Source: Eubacterium sp. (lineage in GTDB: Bacteria; Bacillota; Clostridia; Lachnospirales; Lachnospiraceae). From it: a stretch of DNA of 38,287 nt. This document shows, piece after piece, positions 1-9,597 of the stretch. The stretch is from NCBI GenBank assembly GCA_024681495.1, contig JAILAS010000136.1, positions 1-38,287 on the forward strand. Reading direction: 5' to 3'. The position numbers were made by a program, and so were the translations under genes. Every line of letters starts with the position of its first letter. The first letter of the stretch is position 1. The notes beneath the pieces are model-generated. The model was not told where the DNA came from and ran no database searches. It worked only from the letters and a program-made list of their open reading frames with translations.

Positions 1-284
1 TTTCTTAACTCGGTCTGTTCCAACCTGGCTTCGTAAAATTCTTTCAGCGCCAGCTTCTCAGCGGTTTCATGCTCATTCCTATGTAAATATCTCCTCCCTT
101 CATCATTCATCAAATACCACCTATAGTTTTCACTCCCCCTAACACGATACACCCGCAGCTTTCCTTCCGGCATTTTCCTTAATTCTCCCCTTATTCTTTC
201 TTCTTCTTCGACCAATACCATTAGCTGTTTTTCGTGCAGTGTCATTCCTCTTTTTTTCTTCAAATCCACCTCTTTTTTCCCCAT
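1..284 (-). CDS. hypothetical protein, N-terminal part (runs off the window start)
   Basis: Not in the ORF track because it is partial. Reverse strand from ATG at 284: MGKKEVDLKKKRGMTLHEKQLMVLVEEEERIRGELRKMPEGKLRVYRVRGSENYRWYLMNDEGRRYLHRNEHETAEKLALKEFYEARLEQTELRK..., open to position 1, with AAAGGAG ribosome-binding site just upstream. Confidence 0.65.
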   Translation of the reverse strand, partial: MGKKEVDLKKKRGMTLHEKQLMVLVEEEERIRGELRKMPEGKLRVYRVRGSENYRWYLMNDEGRRYLHRNEHETAEKLALKEFYEARLEQTELR

Positions 285-344
285 GTTTCTCCTTTCCTAC
301 TCAAACTTTCACTCAAACTTTCTTCTCCGCCTCGGCCACACATT

Positions 345-545
345 TTTTCGCAAATCTGCCGATTTTCGCGTTTCTGCGAATCCGCCCCAACAAACTTTTT
401 CGCAAATCTCCCGTTTTCCGCGATTTTGCGAATCCGCCCCAACAAACATTTTCGCAAATCTCCCGGTTTCCGCGATTCTGCGAATCCGCCCCAACATGTT
501 TTTTCGCAAATCTCCCGGTTTCCGCGATTTTGCGAATCTGCGCCC
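345..545. repeat. four tandem copies of a 52-bp palindromic unit
   Basis: 'cgcaaatct' starts at 349, 401, 453 and 505 (period 52). Each unit has near-perfect dyad symmetry, e.g. TTCGCAAATCtcCCGGTTTCCGCGATTTTGCGAA. Confidence 0.9.
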
Positions 546-768
546 ACCGTTCCTACTACGCCCGTCTTACAATCGCATACACAAATAATACATCAGCCTT
601 CCCTCCAAATCAATCACAATTTCCACCGAGATTCTTCGACCCCGTTTCCACCGTAGCCGCCCGCGTCCGCCCGTTGCCGGCCCCGCCGGCAATTTGCCCA
701 TAAACACACTATCTCGCACCCGAGTGAGAATGTATATCTGCACGAGGTATGCGCAGGGGTTCAGGCGA

Positions 769-797
769 TTTACAACCCCCGAAATCCGTTGTAAAAT
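769..797 (+). promoter_or_regulatory. putative promoter of the DeoR gene overlapped by a perfect inverted repeat
   Basis: TTTACA (769-774), 17-bp spacer, TAAAAT (792-797). Perfect 8-bp arms TTTACAAC (769-776) and GTTGTAAA (788-795). Confidence 0.55.
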
Positions 798-855
798 AGA
801 AGGGTAAATGTAAATTTAAGAGGAAGAATCCTCATGGATATATGAATCGGAGGAA

Positions 856-1611
856 ATGATGCTGACAGAAGAAAGGCGAGCCAAAATTATCGGAATTGTT
901 AATGAAAAGAATGCCGTTACCGTAAATGAGCTCGTGGAACTGTTGGACTCCTCACCTGCCACCATAAGGAGAGACATCACGGCCCTGGCCAAGTCCAGAC
1001 AGCTGGTGAAGGTATACGGAGGTGCCACATCCATGCACGCCCTAGACGTAAATACCAACGAGGACGAGGTCCGTAAGAAGGCGGCCAAAAACGTCGACGA
1101 AAAAAATATCATAGCTGAGTATGCCGCATCTCTCATACTCAAGGGAGACTTCGTCTACCTGGACGCCGGAACCACCACACTCGCCATGATTGATTATTTG
1201 GAAAAAAAGAACGTAAAGTTTATTACAAACGGGATTGTTCACGCGCGGAAGCTCATGGAAAAGGGCTTCGAGACAATAATGATAGGCGGAAGGCTGAAGG
1301 CCTCCACCGAAGCCGTTGTAGGCCCTGATTGTGCGGAATTCATTAAGAAGTACCACTTCACGAAGGCCTTCCTCGGCACGAACGGCATATCCACGATAGC
1401 CGGATATACCACGCCGGACGCGGACGAGGCTCTGATTAAGTCCGCGGCCATAAAGCACACATACATGTCGTACATCTTAGCCGATCACACGAAGTTCGAT
1501 AAGATAAACTCAGTTACATTCGCGGAGCTGTCGGACTGCTGTGTGATAACCGATAAGATTACCAATAAGGACTACCTGAACTACACAGTAGTCAAGGGCT
1601 GCTCCCGATAG
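856..1611 (+). CDS. DeoR/GlpR family transcriptional regulator, probable fructose operon regulator
   Basis: N-terminal DeoR HTH (MMLTEERRAKIIGIVNEKNAVTVNELVELLDSSPATIRRDITAL) and C-terminal DeoRC sensor (LDAGTTTLAMIDYL, ADHTKFDKINSVTFAEL). GGAGG RBS. Neighbours the fru operon. Confidence 0.9.
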   Translation: MMLTEERRAKIIGIVNEKNAVTVNELVELLDSSPATIRRDITALAKSRQLVKVYGGATSMHALDVNTNEDEVRKKAAKNVDEKNIIAEYAASLILKGDFVYLDAGTTTLAMIDYLEKKNVKFITNGIVHARKLMEKGFETIMIGGRLKASTEAVVGPDCAEFIKKYHFTKAFLGTNGISTIAGYTTPDADEALIKSAAIKHTYMSYILADHTKFDKINSVTFAELSDCCVITDKITNKDYLNYTVVKGCSR

Positions 1612-1620
1612 CCAGGACAT

Positions 1621-1746
1621 CCCCCGCCAGCCGGGATACACCCCAGCCAGCCGGAATACACCCCCGCCAGCCGGGATACCCTAGCCAGCCGGGATACACC
1701 CCCGCCAGCCGGGATACACCCCCGCCAGCCGGGATACACCCCGATA
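1621..1746. repeat. tandem repeat, about 20-bp unit CCCCCGCCAGCCGGGATACA, about 6 copies
   Basis: Units start near 1621, 1641, 1661, 1680, 1699 and 1719, with a partial copy from 1739. It fills the intergenic space between two convergent genes. Confidence 0.9.
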
Positions 1747-1747
1747 A

Positions 1748-3460
1748 TCAGGAGATACTCCCGGCAGCCTCCTTCAGGGCTGCGACCACCTCTTCTTCGG
1801 TAGCCATACCCATCACGCGGGACGCGAGCTCATCAGCCTTTTCCTTTGACCATTTCGATATTGTGCACCGGGTGCTGAGAACCAGCGCCGGATTCACGCT
1901 GTATTCATCCAGACCGAATGATATCAAAAGCGGAATCAGGAGCGGATCTGCGGCCGACTCGCCGCACATGCCCACGGGTATCCCCGCCCTTTTTCCTTCC
2001 TCAATGATGTTTTTAATGGATCGCAGCACCGCGGGCTGGTATGTGGAATACAGGTAGGAGACCTTCTCGTTGCCCCTGTCCACGCTCATGGTGTACTGCG
2101 TAAGATCGTTGGTTCCTATCGAGAAAAAGTCCGCCTCCTTCGCCATAAGATCGGCGATAAGCGAGGCCGCCGCCGTCTCGATCATGCAGCCCACGTCCAT
2201 GTTCGCGTCGAATTCCTTTCCTTCCGAAGCCAGCTCGTTCTTGCACTCCTCGACTAGGGCCTTAACGCTCCTCACCTCTTCCACGCAGGTCACCAGGGGA
2301 ATCATTATCTTAACGTTCCCAAACGCTCCGGCCCGCAATATGGCGCGCAGCTGCGACTTGTAGATCTCGCTGTTGCCCAGGCAGTATCTGACGGCCCTGT
2401 ATCCCAGGAACGGATTGTCCTCCTTCTCGAGGCCCAGATAGGGGATATCCTTATCTCCGCCAATGTCCAGCGTCCTTATAATCACCGTCTTACCGTCCAG
2501 GACCTCGGCTGCGTGTTTATACGCCTCGAACTGTTCCTCCTCGTCCGGGAGGGAGGCCTTATCCATGAAGAGGAACTCCGACCTGAAAAGTCCGACTCCC
2601 TCGCCGTCGTGCTCTGTCACCCGCACGGCATCCCTGGCGGTTCCGATGTTGCAGAAAAGGTCCACCCTGGTGCCGTCGGCGGTAACGGTGTCTTTGTTCA
2701 GGAAGCTCCGAAGCTCAGCCTCCGAGCGCACGAACTCCTCGCGTTTTAAAACATAGCGGGATATGACATCACCGTCCGGATTTATGTAAACCTCTCCCTC
2801 GGTGCCGTCGACAATCGCCGTATCCTTGTCATTTACGATCTCAGTGATGTTTTCCACAGACAACACCGCCGGTATCTCCAGCGACCTCGCGAGGATGGCC
2901 GAGTGCGAGGTTTTTCCTCCCACCTCGGTGATTATTCCCACCACGTTGTCCTTCACAATCTGGGCCGTCATGGACGGAGTAAGATCATGGGCCACCAATA
3001 CGGTCCCCGGGGGAACCGCGGCGATATCCACTTCCTCCACTCCCATAAGTATCTTCAGCACGCTCATCTTTACGTCGGAGATGTCAGATGCCCTTTGCCG
3101 CATCATCTCGTCCTCAATCTGGCTGAACATACCGATGAACATGTCGCAAACGGCTGTCAAAGCGGACTCTGCGCGTTGGCCCATCTCGATCATCTTGGTG
3201 ATTTCACCAACCATTGCAGGGTCACCTATCATAGACAGGTGACCCTCCAATATAGCAGCTTCCTTAGAACCCATATTTTTTCGCACTTCTTCCATTGACC
3301 GGGCCGTGTTTTCCTTGAACTTATCCACAGCCTCAGAGAACCTGGTTTTTTCGACTTCCACGTCCTGCACAGGACAGGAGTCGAACTCGAGATCGGGATC
3401 TTTGATAAGGCAGATGCTGCCTATTCCAATCCCTCTCGAAGCATTTACGCCACTAAACAT
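1748..3460 (-). CDS. ptsI: phosphoenolpyruvate-protein phosphotransferase (PTS enzyme I)
   Basis: Contains GGKTSHSAILARSLEIPAV (phospho-His domain), GVGLFRSEFLFM, TLDIGGDKDIPYLGLEKEDNPFLGYRAVR, MCGESA. Start set at MFSGVNASRGIGIG, with AGGAGG upstream, rather than the longer ORF start inside ptsH. Confidence 0.95.
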   Translation of the reverse strand: MFSGVNASRGIGIGSICLIKDPDLEFDSCPVQDVEVEKTRFSEAVDKFKENTARSMEEVRKNMGSKEAAILEGHLSMIGDPAMVGEITKMIEMGQRAESALTAVCDMFIGMFSQIEDEMMRQRASDISDVKMSVLKILMGVEEVDIAAVPPGTVLVAHDLTPSMTAQIVKDNVVGIITEVGGKTSHSAILARSLEIPAVLSVENITEIVNDKDTAIVDGTEGEVYINPDGDVISRYVLKREEFVRSEAELRSFLNKDTVTADGTRVDLFCNIGTARDAVRVTEHDGEGVGLFRSEFLFMDKASLPDEEEQFEAYKHAAEVLDGKTVIIRTLDIGGDKDIPYLGLEKEDNPFLGYRAVRYCLGNSEIYKSQLRAILRAGAFGNVKIMIPLVTCVEEVRSVKALVEECKNELASEGKEFDANMDVGCMIETAAASLIADLMAKEADFFSIGTNDLTQYTMSVDRGNEKVSYLYSTYQPAVLRSIKNIIEEGKRAGIPVGMCGESAADPLLIPLLISFGLDEYSVNPALVLSTRCTISKWSKEKADELASRVMGMATEEEVVAALKEAAGSIS

Positions 3461-3476
3461 AAGGCATTCCTCCTTA

Positions 3477-3740
3477 TTAGTCCCCCAGTCCGCTCTCGAC
3501 CAGCTCGACAGCTTTATCCAGCGCCTCTTCCTCATCCTCTCCATCGCAGCGGATCTCAATCTCAGAGCCGCACTTGATACACGCCGACATAAGCATCATG
3601 ATGCTCTTCCCGTCGAAACTGTTCCCGTTAAATACCACACTGACACTGCTGGAGAATCCGGCCATTGCCGATGTGAAAACGGTGGCGGGGCGCATATGCA
3701 TCCCCTGTTCATTTGTAACTGTCAATGTTTTTGATACCAT
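3477..3740 (-). CDS. ptsH: HPr family phosphocarrier protein
   Basis: 87 aa: MVSKTLTVTNEQGMHMRPATVFTSAM...FDGKSIMMLMSACI. His in GMHMRPA and the regulatory Ser in GKSIM are retained. Confidence 0.92.
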   Translation of the reverse strand: MVSKTLTVTNEQGMHMRPATVFTSAMAGFSSSVSVVFNGNSFDGKSIMMLMSACIKCGSEIEIRCDGEDEEEALDKAVELVESGLGD

Positions 3741-3765
3741 AATTCGCCTTCCTTTTTAAATGCTT

Positions 3766-5676
3766 TTATTCTTCCACTCTTTTCTTCAAAAGACCAAGCA
3801 TAAGGCAGCCTACTGCGGATCCTATAAGAAGCGCCAGTACGTAGAACGCTACATTTCCTACTACGGGGAATACGAAGATTCCTCCATGAGGCGCCATGAG
3901 CGTGCACTTGAACGCCATAGAAAGCGCGCCTGCCACTCCGGATCCCACCATAAGCGAGGGAATAACACGGAGAGGATCTGCTGCCGCAAACGGGATAGCA
4001 CCCTCGGTTATGAAGCAGAATCCCATGATAAAGTTTACGGGGCCCGACTTCCTCTCTGCGGGAGTAAACTTGTTCTTAAATATGATGGTAGCAAGAGCGA
4101 TAGCTATAGGAGGAACCATTCCGCCAATCATAACGGCCGCCATTATCATCCATCCCATCTCGTTCTGCTGTGCCAGAGAGGCCGTGCCAAAGACGTATGC
4201 AGCCTTGTTCAGAGGGCCGCCCATGTCCGTGGCCATCATGGCACCCAGGAGCGCACCCAGAACGACTATCGAGCCCGCGCTCATGTTGGTAAGCACGGCG
4301 TAAATCCATGCGTTCAGCGCACCTACTATAGGATTAATCAGGCACATAAGCAATGCTATTATCAGAATACCACACAGAGGATAGATAAGAACAGGCTTAA
4401 TTCCCTCCAGTGCATCCGGCAGATTATCACATAACTTACGAAGTCCGAGCACGATGTATCCTGCAGCAAAACCTGCCACAAGCGCACCCAGGAAAGCCGA
4501 CGGAACACCCTCGCCGGGGGATGCGAAAGTAGCACCCGAAGCCGCCAATGCGCCTCCCACGAAACCAACCGCCAGTCCTGGCCTGTCGGCAATCGACATG
4601 GCGATAAATCCCGCAAGGATGGGAAGCATAAAGTTAAACGCTACGCCACCGACCGTCTTAAACCATGCGGCAACCGGCGTATTCGTACCGAAGTTGGCCG
4701 GGTCTATAGTATAGTCGTCCAGAAGGAACGCTATGGCAATCAGTATACCTCCGCCGATAACGAACGGAAGCATGTGAGACACGCCGTTCATAAGGTGCTT
4801 GTATACCTTCCTTCCGGCGGACTCATTCGCCTCTTCATTCACACTCACAACATTTCCGGTATGTCTGTATACCTGAGCGCTCTTAGCCTTCTCTATGAGC
4901 TTCTCGGGATCGTGAATAGCCTCCTTCGTGGAAGCGATAACCATCTTCTTGCCATCGAACCTTCCCATATCAATGTTCTTGTCGCAGGCGACAATCACCG
5001 CATCCGCCTCTTCGATCTCAGCAGCGGTAAGCGCATCCTTAACGCCACCCGATCCGTCCTTTTCCACCTTTACGGATATGCCTAACTCAGCAGCCTTATT
5101 CTCGATGGCCTCAGCCGCCATAAAGGTGTGAGCTATGCCCGTAGGGCAAGCCGTTACAGCCACAATTCTTTTCATTTCAACACATACCTCCTCTTCATTG
5201 TTTCCCATAGCCTTATCTTTCTGCGCCTCTTTTTCGTCCAGCAACGCCATAAACTCATCAACGCTCTCAGCTCCTGCCAGCTTTTCGCAAAATCCCTTAT
5301 CCACCAGCATGCCCATAAGCTTAGCCAGGATCTCGAGATGAGTATCGGCTCCCCCTTCGGGTGCTGCGATCATGAAGAGCAGATTGCTGGGTTCTCCGTC
5401 CGGAGCCCCATAATCAACACCGTCGGGACACGTGATAGCCACCAATCCGGCTCGGTCAACCGAAGCCGATTTTCCATGCGGAACAGCCACCCCGTTTCCG
5501 ACAGCAGTAGATCCAATGCTCTCTCTAGCCAGTATCGCCTCCCTGAAACCGGTTACATCATTCAGATTACCGGCTTCTTCATGAAGCGAGATAAGCTTGT
5601 CAATTGCCTCACTCTTGTCGTACACCTTTTCGCGAATCCTGATTCCATTCGCTCCGATGAATTCCGAAATCTTCAT
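3766..5676 (-). CDS. fruA: PTS fructose transporter subunit IIABC
   Basis: EIIA (MKISEFIGANGIRIREKV..AVPHGKSASVDRAGL), EIIB (KRIVAVTACPTGIAHTFMAAEAIENKA), EIIC membrane domain. AAGGAGG precedes the MKISEF start. Confidence 0.93.
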   Translation of the reverse strand: MKISEFIGANGIRIREKVYDKSEAIDKLISLHEEAGNLNDVTGFREAILARESIGSTAVGNGVAVPHGKSASVDRAGLVAITCPDGVDYGAPDGEPSNLLFMIAAPEGGADTHLEILAKLMGMLVDKGFCEKLAGAESVDEFMALLDEKEAQKDKAMGNNEEEVCVEMKRIVAVTACPTGIAHTFMAAEAIENKAAELGISVKVEKDGSGGVKDALTAAEIEEADAVIVACDKNIDMGRFDGKKMVIASTKEAIHDPEKLIEKAKSAQVYRHTGNVVSVNEEANESAGRKVYKHLMNGVSHMLPFVIGGGILIAIAFLLDDYTIDPANFGTNTPVAAWFKTVGGVAFNFMLPILAGFIAMSIADRPGLAVGFVGGALAASGATFASPGEGVPSAFLGALVAGFAAGYIVLGLRKLCDNLPDALEGIKPVLIYPLCGILIIALLMCLINPIVGALNAWIYAVLTNMSAGSIVVLGALLGAMMATDMGGPLNKAAYVFGTASLAQQNEMGWMIMAAVMIGGMVPPIAIALATIIFKNKFTPAERKSGPVNFIMGFCFITEGAIPFAAADPLRVIPSLMVGSGVAGALSMAFKCTLMAPHGGIFVFPVVGNVAFYVLALLIGSAVGCLMLGLLKKRVEE

Positions 5677-5744
5677 GCATTCCTCCTTAACCTGCAAAAC
5701 CACGTTTCTTATATATATAACCGCCATTTAAAGCCGGCGATGTA

Positions 5745-6650
5745 TCACAAGCTCCTGTAAACCTTTTCTATCTCGTCTTTCTTCGCCAGACCGTCGGAAA
5801 ACGCCGTAGCGCTGCCCGCTGCCGTACCGGCCTTAAGAGCCATCTCGTAATCCTTACTCTTCATGTATCCGGCCAAAAATCCGGCCACCATCGAATCTCC
5901 CGCTCCGACCGAGTTCTTAACCTCACCGACCGGGGCCTTGATTCTATGGCGTTCGCCCCTCTCATCTACGAGCATAGCTCCGTTTCCGGCCATGGATATA
6001 AGCACGTTCACGGCGCCCCTGCCCTGAAGCTCTATCGCCGCATCAAAAATCTCATCGTCGGTGTTGAGCTCCTTGCCCACAATCTCTCCGAGCTCAATGT
6101 GATTGGGTTTTATTAGAAACGGATGATACTTCAGTACGTTCGTAAGAAGATCGTTCGTCGCATCCACCACGAATCGTATCCCTCTACCATCCAGCTTAGA
6201 GAGTATTCTCTCGTACACATCGTCCGGCAGAGAATTCGGGATGCTCCCGGCCAGTATGAGAACGTCGCCCTTCGTGAGGCGATCGAGCTTCTCAAAAAGC
6301 TCATCCAGCTCATCGCCGCCTATTTTAGGTCCCTGCGCATTCACTTCCGTCTCACGCTCACCCTTAAGTTTTATGTTAATTCTGGAATTACCCTCCCTGA
6401 GGGTTATAAAATCGGTTTTTATTCCCGCCGCTTTTACGTTTTCGTCTATGGCCTTCCCTGTGAATCCGGCCACGAAACCCAGCGCTGTAGACTCAATGCC
6501 GAATTCCATGAGCACCAGGGAAACGTTTATCCCCTTGCCTCCAAAATAGAACTCCTCACATCCGGACCTGTTAGTCATCCCCTGCTCAAGCGGTGTTTCC
6601 ATCTTCATGACGTAATCGATGGCCGGATTAAAAGTAACCGTGTAAATCAT
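5745..6650 (-). CDS. fruK: 1-phosphofructokinase (PfkB family)
   Basis: MIYTVTFNPAIDYVMKM start with GGAGG; PfkB signatures GGKGINVSLVLMEFG and KNSVGAGDSMVAGFLAGY. Upstream of the fructose EII. Confidence 0.93.
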   Translation of the reverse strand: MIYTVTFNPAIDYVMKMETPLEQGMTNRSGCEEFYFGGKGINVSLVLMEFGIESTALGFVAGFTGKAIDENVKAAGIKTDFITLREGNSRINIKLKGERETEVNAQGPKIGGDELDELFEKLDRLTKGDVLILAGSIPNSLPDDVYERILSKLDGRGIRFVVDATNDLLTNVLKYHPFLIKPNHIELGEIVGKELNTDDEIFDAAIELQGRGAVNVLISMAGNGAMLVDERGERHRIKAPVGEVKNSVGAGDSMVAGFLAGYMKSKDYEMALKAGTAAGSATAFSDGLAKKDEIEKVYRSL

Positions 6651-6680
6651 CCGTCTACCTCCGAGTATTAACCTGCAAAG

Positions 6681-6736
6681 AATCAATCGATTGATTGGTT
6701 TAATCAAATACTATCACTGTAATCACACTTTGTCAA
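6681..6736 (-). promoter_or_regulatory. fruK promoter with palindromic candidate operator
   Basis: Reverse strand TTGACA (6731-6736), 17-bp spacer, TAGTAT (6708-6713), then perfect 16-bp palindrome AATCAATCGATTGATT (6681-6696). Confidence 0.7.
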
Positions 6737-6805
6737 TCACAAATAATCTAAGATAATCATTTTCACTCAAAAATCGTTTCAAAGAACTCAGAAACTTTCA
6801 GGCAC

Positions 6806-6835
6806 AAAAAAACGGCCCCCGCACAACGGGAGCCG
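6806..6835 (-). terminator. rho-independent terminator of secA
   Basis: Reverse strand CGGCTCCCGTTGTGCGGGGGCCGTTTTTTT: GC stem followed by T-run. Confidence 0.85.
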
Positions 6836-6842
6836 ATATAGT

Positions 6843-6915
6843 TCATTATTCCGCCTGCAGCCACCCGGGCCGCCAGCTTTCATTATTCCGCCCGCAGCCA
6901 CCCGGGCCGCCAGCC
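6843..6915. repeat. two tandem copies of a 36-bp sequence (period 37)
   Basis: tcattattccgcctgcagccacccgggccgccagct / tcattattccgcccgcagccacccgggccgccagcc. Confidence 0.9.
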
Positions 6916-6921
6916 TGACTT

Positions 6922-9492
6922 CTACTTCCTGCCGCAGCAGTTCTTATATTTCTTTCCGGATCCGCAGGGGCAGGGATCGTTGGGATATACCTTCTTGTCC
7001 TTGCGCACCTTGGGGCCGCTCTTGGCGGTGTCGTCCTTGTTGGTGCCGGTGGGCTTGGCCACCTCCTCGCGCTCGACCTTCTGCTCGATGCGCACGTGGT
7101 AGAGGAGACGAAGCACATCCTCCTGGATGTTGGCGATAAGGCCGTCGAACATCTCGAAGCCGGCGAGCTTATACTCCACGAGCGGGTCTCTCTGGCCGTA
7201 GGCCTGGAGTCCGATACCCTGACGGAGCTGGTCCATGTCGTCGATGTGGTCCATCCACTTGCGGTCGATAACCTTAAGGAGAACCACACGCTCGAGCTCG
7301 CGGAACGCCTCAATCTCGGGGAATTCCGACTCCTTGCTCTCGTAGAGGCGAACCGCCTCCTCCTTCAGGTTCTGCTTAATCGTGGCAAGCTTAAGCTTAT
7401 CGGCATTCTCTGCGGTAAGCGGCTTAACGGGGATGATGGGAATCAGGAGCGCGTTGAAGTCGTTATAACCCCTGTCTCCGCTCTCGGGATCGATGTCGTC
7501 GCTGAGCGTGGTGTCAACGGCCGATTCCACCTCGTCGGTCATCATCTTGAAGATGGCGTCCCTCATGCTCTCGCCGTCCAGAACCCTGCGGCGCTCGTCG
7601 TAGATGATCTCACGCTGCTCGTTCATTACCTGATCGTACTCGAGCAGGTTCTTACGGATTCCGAAGTTATTACCCTCTATCTTCTTCTGCGCCTGCTCTA
7701 TGGACTTGGAAAGCATCTTATGCTGAATCTGCTCGTTCTCGGGCACTCCGAGCGCGTTGAACATCGAAATCATCTTCTCGGAACCGAAGAGTCGAAGCAG
7801 ACTGTCCTCCAGAGAGAGGTAGAACTGCGACTCACCCGGGTCTCCCTGACGACCGGAACGTCCGCGGAGCTGGTTGTCAATTCGGCGGGACTCGTGGCGC
7901 TCTGTACCGATAATCTTCAGACCGCCCGCTGCCCTGGCATCCTCGTCAAGCTTGATATCGGTACCACGGCCGGCCATGTTGGTGGCGATGGTAACCATGC
8001 CCTTCTCGCCGGCGTGCTCAACGATCTGCGCCTCCTTCTCGTGGAACTTGGCGTTCAGTACCTGGTGCTCGATGCCCTCTCTGCGGAGCAATCCGCTCAG
8101 GAGCTCGGATGTCTCGATGGTGATGGTGCCGACCAGCACGGGCTGGCCCTTGGCATTGGCCTCCTTTATGGCCTCGACGACGGCGTGGAACTTCTCCTTC
8201 TCCGTCTTATATACGGCGTCCTCGAGATCCTTCCTGATAACGGGTCTGTTGGTGGGAATCTCGATAACGTCCATTCCGTAGATCTCACGGAACTCCTTCT
8301 CCTCGGTGAGGGCGGTACCGGTCATACCGCACTTCTTGTCGTATTTGTTAAAGAAGTTCTGGAACGTGATGGTGGCGAGGGTCTTGCTCTCGCGCTTAAC
8401 CTTCACGTGCTCCTTAGCCTCGATAGCCTGATGGAGGCCGTCCGAATAGCGGCGTCCGGGCATGATACGTCCGGTGAACTCGTCGACGATGAGCACCTGG
8501 TCATCCTTAACCACGTAGTCCTTGTCCTTGAACATGAGGTTATGCGCCCTGAGGGCCAGGATGATGTTATGCTGGATCTCGAGGTTATCGGCGTCGGCGA
8601 GGTTCTCGATGTGGAAGAACTGCTCCACCTTCTTAACGCCGTCGGCCGTGAGGTTAACGACCTTGTCCTTCTCGTTGACAATGAAGTCTCCCGTCTCCTC
8701 GATCTCGATACCCATGATGGCATCCATCTTAGAGAACTCTCCGGAGGCCTCGCCCTTCTTCAGCTGGCGGGCCAGCACATCGCAGGCCTCATAGAGCTGC
8801 GTGGACTTGCCGCTCTGGCCGGAAATGATAAGGGGCGTCCTGGCCTCGTCGATGAGAACCGAATCCACCTCGTCGATGATGGCGTAGTGGAGTCCCCTCT
8901 GGACCAATTGCTTCTTATAGATAACCATGTTGTCACGAAGATAGTCGAAGCCGTCCTCGTTGTTCGTGATGTAGGTGATGTCGCAGTTATATGCCTCCTG
9001 GCGCTCCTCGCTGTTCATGTCGTTGAGGACGCAGCCGACCTTAAGGCCCAGGAACTCGTGGACGGAACCCATCCACTCGGAATCTCGCTTGGCCAGGTAG
9101 TCGTTTACGGTAATGACGTGAACGCCCAGGCCCTCGAGCGCGTTGAGGTAGGCGGGAAGGGTGGACACGAGGGTCTTACCTTCACCCGTCTTCATCTCGG
9201 CGATACGCCCCTGATGAAGGATGACTCCACCGATGAGCTGTACCCTGTAGGGCTCCATTCCGAGGACTCTCTTGGCCGCCTCTCTCACCGTGGCGAACGC
9301 CTCGGGAAGCAGGTCGTCGAGCGTTTCCCCATCCTCGAGCCTCTTCTTAAACTCCGGTGTCTTCGCCTGCAGCTCCTCATCGGAGAGCGCCTGCATGGAA
9401 GGCCTCAGAGCCTCAATCTTATCTACTATTTTTTCGACCAGCTTCAGCTCGCGCTGGCTGTGTGTGCCGAAAAGCTTTTCTGCAATACCCAT
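6922..9492 (-). CDS. secA: preprotein translocase ATPase SecA
   Basis: [77 protein letters not shown]-terminal SEC-C motif [17 protein letters not shown]. Confidence 0.97.
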   Translation of the reverse strand: MGIAEKLFGTHSQRELKLVEKIVDKIEALRPSMQALSDEELQAKTPEFKKRLEDGETLDDLLPEAFATVREAAKRVLGMEPYRVQLIGGVILHQGRIAEMKTGEGKTLVSTLPAYLNALEGLGVHVITVNDYLAKRDSEWMGSVHEFLGLKVGCVLNDMNSEERQEAYNCDITYITNNEDGFDYLRDNMVIYKKQLVQRGLHYAIIDEVDSVLIDEARTPLIISGQSGKSTQLYEACDVLARQLKKGEASGEFSKMDAIMGIEIEETGDFIVNEKDKVVNLTADGVKKVEQFFHIENLADADNLEIQHNIILALRAHNLMFKDKDYVVKDDQVLIVDEFTGRIMPGRRYSDGLHQAIEAKEHVKVKRESKTLATITFQNFFNKYDKKCGMTGTALTEEKEFREIYGMDVIEIPTNRPVIRKDLEDAVYKTEKEKFHAVVEAIKEANAKGQPVLVGTITIETSELLSGLLRREGIEHQVLNAKFHEKEAQIVEHAGEKGMVTIATNMAGRGTDIKLDEDARAAGGLKIIGTERHESRRIDNQLRGRSGRQGDPGESQFYLSLEDSLLRLFGSEKMISMFNALGVPENEQIQHKMLSKSIEQAQKKIEGNNFGIRKNLLEYDQVMNEQREIIYDERRRVLDGESMRDAIFKMMTDEVESAVDTTLSDDIDPESGDRGYNDFNALLIPIIPVKPLTAENADKLKLATIKQNLKEEAVRLYESKESEFPEIEAFRELERVVLLKVIDRKWMDHIDDMDQLRQGIGLQAYGQRDPLVEYKLAGFEMFDGLIANIQEDVLRLLYHVRIEQKVEREEVAKPTGTNKDDTAKSGPKVRKDKKVYPNDPCPCGSGKKYKNCCGRK

Positions 9493-9568
9493 ATTATGTT
9501 AACTCCTAAACGTATTCTCAACATTATCAAAATAATAAGTCCCATTTCAGGAAGACTCATACTTTGCT

Positions 9569-9597
9569 ATTCTATCACCGCTTTAGTTTCAATGCAA
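9569..9597 (-). promoter_or_regulatory. putative secA promoter
   Basis: Reverse strand TTGCAT, 17-bp spacer, TAGAAT. Confidence 0.4.

Noticed and set aside
345-545. CRISPR array
   Set aside because: Units abut with no unique spacers, and no cas genes are present; it is a tandem palindromic repeat.
234-703. Several short ORFs over the 52-bp repeats (both strands)
   Set aside because: They simply translate the repeat in successive frames because 52 is not a multiple of 3.
1621-1746. CRISPR array or attachment site
   Set aside because: Direct 20-bp tandem units without spacers; no integrase nearby.
3461-3559. Extended N-terminus of ptsI in the ORF track
   Set aside because: It overlaps ptsH, and the canonical EI start (MFSGVNASRGIGIG) has a good AGGAGG RBS at 3460.
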